A stretch of 64,000 nt of DNA from Fasciola hepatica (taxonomy: Eukaryota; Platyhelminthes; Trematoda; Plagiorchiida; Fasciolidae), in NCBI GenBank assembly GCA_948099385.1, contig CANUEZ040000062.1, positions 1,612,001-1,676,000 on the forward strand, written 5' to 3'. Shown piece by piece: positions 59,216 to 64,000 of the stretch. Within the stretch, counting starts at the first letter, position 1; the number at the start of each line of letters is the position of its first letter. Both the position numbers and the translations under genes were made by a program. The notes under the pieces are model-generated. The model was not told the DNA's origin. It was given only the letters and a program-made list of their open reading frames with translations, and did not search any database.

Positions 59216-59544
59216 AGCCACTCGAGCACCACCGGTCGCATTGGTTTGTTGAAATTTAAGCAGTACTTTATTTCAATTTCGTTTAGAACATGTGTGGTGA
59301 TAGTTCTCCTCACCCACGCATATTTTCATACCCGAAAAGTTAATCATTTTTCCTGTTCTCGGAAGCGCGGAGTTATTGACTTTAACCATCGGTCTATGAT
59401 AATTTACGTCTAAGCAGTCCGAATGAAGATTGAATTCACGGGAAGAAGCGGGGTTTTTCCTAGATATTCGAAGTGTTATGTATGCTAAACCAGAAGAAGA
59501 AAATATATAATAGAACAAGTAACCTATTTGCGATTGTTTCTTCA

Positions 59545-59612
59545 CAACAACCTAATTTGTGCTGCAGGAGTGAGTGGAAGCTGCTATTCGGAGAGTCCAC
59601 TGAGGAAACACA
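59545..59612 (+). repeat. Short duplicated segment, copy 1
   Basis: Matches 60327-60392: both have 'tttcttcacaacaa', then 'atttgt', 'aggagtg' and 'tcggagag' at the same spacing. Not recognised further. Confidence 0.6.
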
Positions 59613-60326
59613 GCCGTGGTTCGCTGATGGTTCTGTGTGGGTTAGACGCAGCTAACAAGAACGACGATATTTTGGTCACGAGTTGTCATTTCTGATTTAA
59701 GTAATATATACAGAAGGGTGGGCAAAGATTTTCTGGAGCGCACGACCGGTTTCGTGGATATTGCTGCTTATCGGGTATGCGTATCCAGTACTCCTTTGTC
59801 CATCCACTTGTTCTTCTGCTTGTACACTCCGGAGGTGTTGTCAGGGTGTCATAAATCTCTCCGAAAATGCGTCTTCAGCGAGGCTGCAGTCCGTTTTCTC
59901 CCAACCCACGGATAGGGTGCTTGGTGATCATGAACCAATCACAAGGTCCGCATATCCCGCATAGCAATGCAATCATTACGCGTGTGCCCATGAACTAATC
60001 AGTCGTTCACGCGTCACTGTTCACATCGATCAGTGACAGATAGCCTACTACCTACTCTTCACACTAACCCGCCAACCAATCAGACTTATGACACTGTGAC
60101 CTGGCTTAACCAATCACATCTAGACACCACATTGGGCAATCGATAACAACGTCAAATGTGTCCATGAATTCCTTGCCTCATGCTGTATAAAGTGTTGGTT
60201 TTCGGTTACAATTGAACGCATCTTTCCGCACGTGTTCGTGATCACTTTCCCGTTAGGGTTGGACGATCGAGGAATCACTGACCGGGGATAATCCAGAGAT
60301 TTGCGCATCGACACAACAGGTGTTTC

Positions 60327-60392
60327 TTCACAACAATCTCATTTGTATATCAGGAGTGTGAATGGGAGCTCCTACTCGGAGAGCCCATCAAT
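60327..60392 (+). repeat. Short duplicated segment, copy 2
   Basis: Partner of 59545-59612 in the same orientation, about 780 bases away; part of a local or dispersed repeat. Confidence 0.6.
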
Positions 60393-60928
60393 TATCTGTG
60401 TACTGCCGCTGTATTCTGTAGTAAACTCGTACTGTGCATACTAAAGGAATCGGAACACGTCATCAGCAATTGAACGACACGTACTTTATTGAAGATTTTC
60501 CAAACAATCCAAAAAAGTATGTCCCATATAGTTCAGATATTAGGCTGCCAATTGGTCTGAATTCCTTCAAATTCATAGAAATGTGAAAATATTTTTGTGT
60601 AAGTGAACTATTTTCGTGGCACATTGTGACAAGTATACTCCGACGTTTGTCTCAGAAATGTATTGGCTATACACTGATCGCTGTTCGAAGCACACCTGAT
60701 TAGCGTACGGATTCATTCAGCCTTTGAAATTCATAGGTAAGACTGTGTAGTCCGTTTTGTGAAACTCGTTATTGGAGATTTTTTGTGAGTGCCACAGTAG
60801 ATGGTTGCTTAAATACATAATCAGACTGAGCATCATTCTGAACTAAATTTCTGACCCGGTCCTACGAATATCTTCGCACAGCACTGAAGCATTTAAACCC
60901 TTTTCGATTTTTGAAACATTTTCATCAG

Positions 60929-61176
60929 ATGGATTGAACAAAAATGGAATAATGAGTTCGAGCCGGGCTTACAACGGTGCATATCATCCGCCGCTGCTAT
61001 GGAAAGCAGTTGGGAACGCTTGGAACACAAAGAACCGGTCCTCTACATAAAGTTGACAAACCCGGTACAGGCGCGAAATCGAGTGCAACAGGTCTTACGA
61101 AATGTTCCGTCCGATGCGGCAGCCACATTGTTTCTGCGCCAAATCGTTATGGCCGATTGTCCGCTGGAAGGTGCTG
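60929..61176 (+). CDS. Host gene exon 4 (family unknown)
   Basis: Acceptor TTTTCATCAG is preceded by a T-rich tract; the donor is GGTGCTG before GTGAGT. The frame reads WIEQKWNNEFEPGLQRCISS, then MESSWERLEHKEPVLYIKLT and ARNRVQQVLRNVPSDAAATL, ending IVMADCPLEGAG. It joins exon 3 in phase. The NPVQARNRVQQVLRNV part looks like a conserved helical repeat. An ATG at 60999 might suggest a start, but the upstream frame is open to the acceptor, so an internal exon is more likely. It ends after one base of a codon. Confidence 0.72.
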
Positions 61177-64000
61177 GTGAGTCGCGGTGTTAAAAATTGA
61201 GTCAGGTGTGGAGTCCAGTGAATTTTCTCTTAGTACTCGTTAGACCACCTCCCTAGAACCAGTTCTGCTGACTGTTAGAAACAGCATATTTCTTGCATCG
61301 CTCGCTAGCGTCTGTGGTTCGTTAGTGCATCACAGTCGATACCAACCACAATTCATGTGAACTGATATCAGTTATTTTATTCAACTTGTTACACCTTTGG
61401 CTGCGCCCTTTTTTGAGGTAGCAACCCGATCCCGGTTTTAGTTAATGGTCGAAAGAACTGAAAGAGTTGATGTTTACTTATATAGGCCCAAAACGGATTA
61501 CAAATAACGGGTTTATAACTGTAATTGCATTCTTTCTTTAGCATTTACATGAAATTCGAGGTAAAATATGCATTCGCACAGCGGATGTTTCTTTTCCTGG
61601 TAGACAAGCACCTGTTTAGTCATATTTGTTTTAGGGATTGAAAGCTAAATGCACCTGGGTTAAACCAATATCCTGATCCACTAACTAACTGACCTCGTAA
61701 CCAGATAAGCGGACGATATTTGTACTAATGTAGCTTCGGTTATTAGTTTACTTTTAACTTCTTTTCATCGTAAAACTTTTTAATTTTCTAGTTCTAATTT
61801 TCAGGCGGAATATGCATGACACTCTCTGTAATGAATTACTAACTCAGCAAATGTATGAATCCAACATAGTTTTGGTACTAACAACACCACATGAACAACT
61901 AACCACTGTCTTGACGGCATACTTTTTTCTCTGACATCACAACGAAATACAATCCTCGGGACTAAAATTTAACAGGGTTCTGCCTTAGTATTTCAGCCAA
62001 ATGATTCTCCTGGTTATTCACTCGGTAAACGAGCAAATAGAAATACGAACCTATACTCACAATGCTCCATTGTTCACCCCTCTGCTTTTCTAATGCACTT
62101 CGATCTAAAATAGCCCGGTTGAATTTTTCCTCTCGTTTAACCGGAGGAGAAACTACGCATTCGCGTATCAGCCATCCGCGCCGGTTGAACTTTGACCTTC
62201 CCGAAGCGACTATCCCACCTTTCTCAGAGTGAGTCGTGTTCCAGTGTGTATAATTTACTTCGTTTCCAATGTGCCGTGCTTCTGTTCTACCCCCATTCAC
62301 AAAATTAACAATATGGTAAAATGGTAAACCTGATAACCACGAATAGATGGGGGTCATTGCAGTAATTCATAGAGGACCAACACACTCGACTCGTTAGTTT
62401 GGACAACTGTGCAGCCTTCTGACAAATATGTTAGATTGTTTTTCTGCCTATGTCTGAATAAATTTGTCTCTTCACATCATTCACACGCATGCCTGAATCT
62501 TAATACCTTCAGTATCATTGTATCCCACCCAGTGTTCTTTGAAACAAGGAAGGCATTCGGATAGTTCAACGTGCTCCGAGCTCTAGTTTATCACTCCAGT
62601 ATTTGACTTTGCGTTAGGCTCCAACCTGTCGGATTGTTGTGAGAACTTGTGCGTGTCGCAAACAAGAGAAAATGGATGGCTACAGTCACCTAGTTTTTGT
62701 CTGTTACGCTTAGCATTCAAACATCTTTTTTCAAGTCTTTCGATGATTCGGATGGGCAATAATCAAACCACAACACAATAAAACACATTGGATTGGAATG
62801 TTTAGACTAGGCGAAATGTCTCCTATTTCGCATTTTAAGATGCTGTACAGAGTTAGTTCGTAAAGTGTTTCTGTTCCTTTCGATACGGCTACCGATTTAG
62901 TGTTAATAATGGGATCCGGCTACGTTAAGAAATGTGAACTCGTTTCAATGACCGTTTCTAAGGTACCCATCGAATTCGCCTGCGAATAATGTGATACAAC
63001 TAGGCTCGTTTTAAAATAGTTCCGCAAACTCGAACCTGATTATTCGGTTCGTGGTGATCCCAAACGACAACGCACACAACCTTGAACGATGTCTTTGTAA
63101 TGTATAACTGAGTAATTATTCTGATGCCTTTGAGAAACACATCGCCAACCCATAGCGTCGCGGACAAAACAGAACAATCTAGTTCGCGCGGTGAAATGTA
63201 ATTACTGTCTCTTAATGCCTTCGATTTTGTACTCTATTTCCTTGAATTGTGACTGAAGATAGTCAACCATTCACGGACATGCTATGTTCTAGACTATTAT
63301 CCAGTGGTTGATTCGCGAAGTCGGCGAATTACATGCCTTAGCACAGAGCCAATCAAATACTGACGTATGAATATCACAAATTGTGTCCAATCCAGACACA
63401 ATGTACGGGTCACTAAATTAACTGCAACTAACCCGTCCGATGGGGGTGGCTAGCGCACGCGTGCCGCATCGAGAGCAAAGTCACATGACAGGGAGGCAAA
63501 CAGTTATGTGAAGCGGACGGTGAAAGGTGATCAATTACGGGGCTGACTGTGAAGCGGTTGGATCACGTTATGGGACACAGAGGGAAGAAAAGAAGAGCAA
63601 TTTTCGCACATGCAAACACAACGGGTTATCCAACAGAGCAAAGGACAGGGTGATGCATGATTTCGAGTGTGTTAAAAGCAACACCAATGGAGTCGGTGCG
63701 GAAACCGGTGGGTTGATGAACGAGGGGCACAGTGGGAATAAAGTTTGTGTAAACAATAACATCAGTTGGAAAGCAAGGTTCAGCAAAGAGCAACATTCCG
63801 TCTGGAGGCCTTTCTTAAGTAACTCCTCACAATCGGGAGACTTGTGCGCTAGACAAGTTTCACTTGGAATACTGTAAAACTCTAATAAGGTAAGACTACA
63901 AAAAGGAGGCGATGGAATTTTTATCTATTTACCCGATTAATAGATATGATTACCGCAAATCAGTGGTTACCTTGGTAATCTTACGCAAATTAGCAATCTC
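61177..64000. other. Downstream intron or intergenic sequence
   Basis: No continuing exon found. Open frames at 61962-62357 (minus, 131 codons) and 63527-63877 (plus, 116 codons) show no recognised domain and no convincing splice or start context. No repeat identified. Confidence 0.4.

Noticed and set aside
61962..62357. 131-codon minus ORF as a host gene
   Set aside because: No recognised motif and no supporting context; composition resembles non-coding sequence.
63527..63877. 116-codon plus ORF near the right end
   Set aside because: No family features; start codon context and neighbours give no support.

Overview
This is a gene-poor, repeat-rich stretch of an animal nuclear genome. Its repeats point to a parasitic flatworm, most likely a digenean trematode. 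The evidence is several RTE-like LINE copies of a type common in flukes and tapeworms, Penelope-like elements with GIY-YIG endonuclease, and tRNA-derived SINEs carrying a hammerhead ribozyme core like the schistosome Sm-alpha repeat. Long (TA)n tracts and a 41-nt intron fit the same picture. No prokaryotic operon, rRNA gene or intact long host ORF is visible. The species cannot be named from sequence alone.

Layout. 1-3.72 kb: decayed LINE A (minus), running off the left edge. 3.7-13.1 kb: mostly unrecognised non-coding DNA. 13.1-14.1 kb: LINE fragment (plus). 14.44-14.95 kb: a foldback element between two (TA)n tracts, then (GA)n. 15.1-18.7 kb: near full-length but dead LINE D (minus). 18.7-19.4 kb: another RT fragment (plus). 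20.05-21.5 kb: a Ty3/Gypsy-type gag-PR-RT relic (minus). 22.74-23.19 kb: SINE copy 1 with a complete hammerhead ribozyme and a (TA)n tail. 25.1-27.5 kb: a comparatively fresh Penelope-like element (minus) with a hammerhead-like remnant next to it. 31.5-35.1 kb: LINE B (plus), tail-to-tail with LINE C (minus, 35.24-38.19 kb). 38.33-40.56 kb: three more SINE copies. 44.4-45.3 kb: a Tc1/mariner-type DDE transposase relic. 46.5-47.8 kb: a second tRNA-derived SINE, one host exon and two inverted-repeat (MITE-like) elements. 49.25-50.86 kb: two head-to-head Penelope fragment pairs. 54.4-61.2 kb: three host exons and a dispersed repeat family.

The only convincing host gene is a plus-strand multi-exon gene. 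Exons 55058-55252, 55294-55462 and 60929-61176 join in phase through a 41-nt and a 5.5-kb intron. Exon 46750-47054 may belong to the same gene. The protein family is not recognised. Its introns appear to hold many of the mobile elements in the right half of the window.

The most notable system is the mobile-element RNA set. The SINE family combines an internal RNA polymerase III promoter with a type I hammerhead motif, and the neighbouring copies are in different states of decay. A Penelope-like element in the same window carries a related but degenerate core. Together they suggest that ribozyme-bearing retroelements shape this locus.
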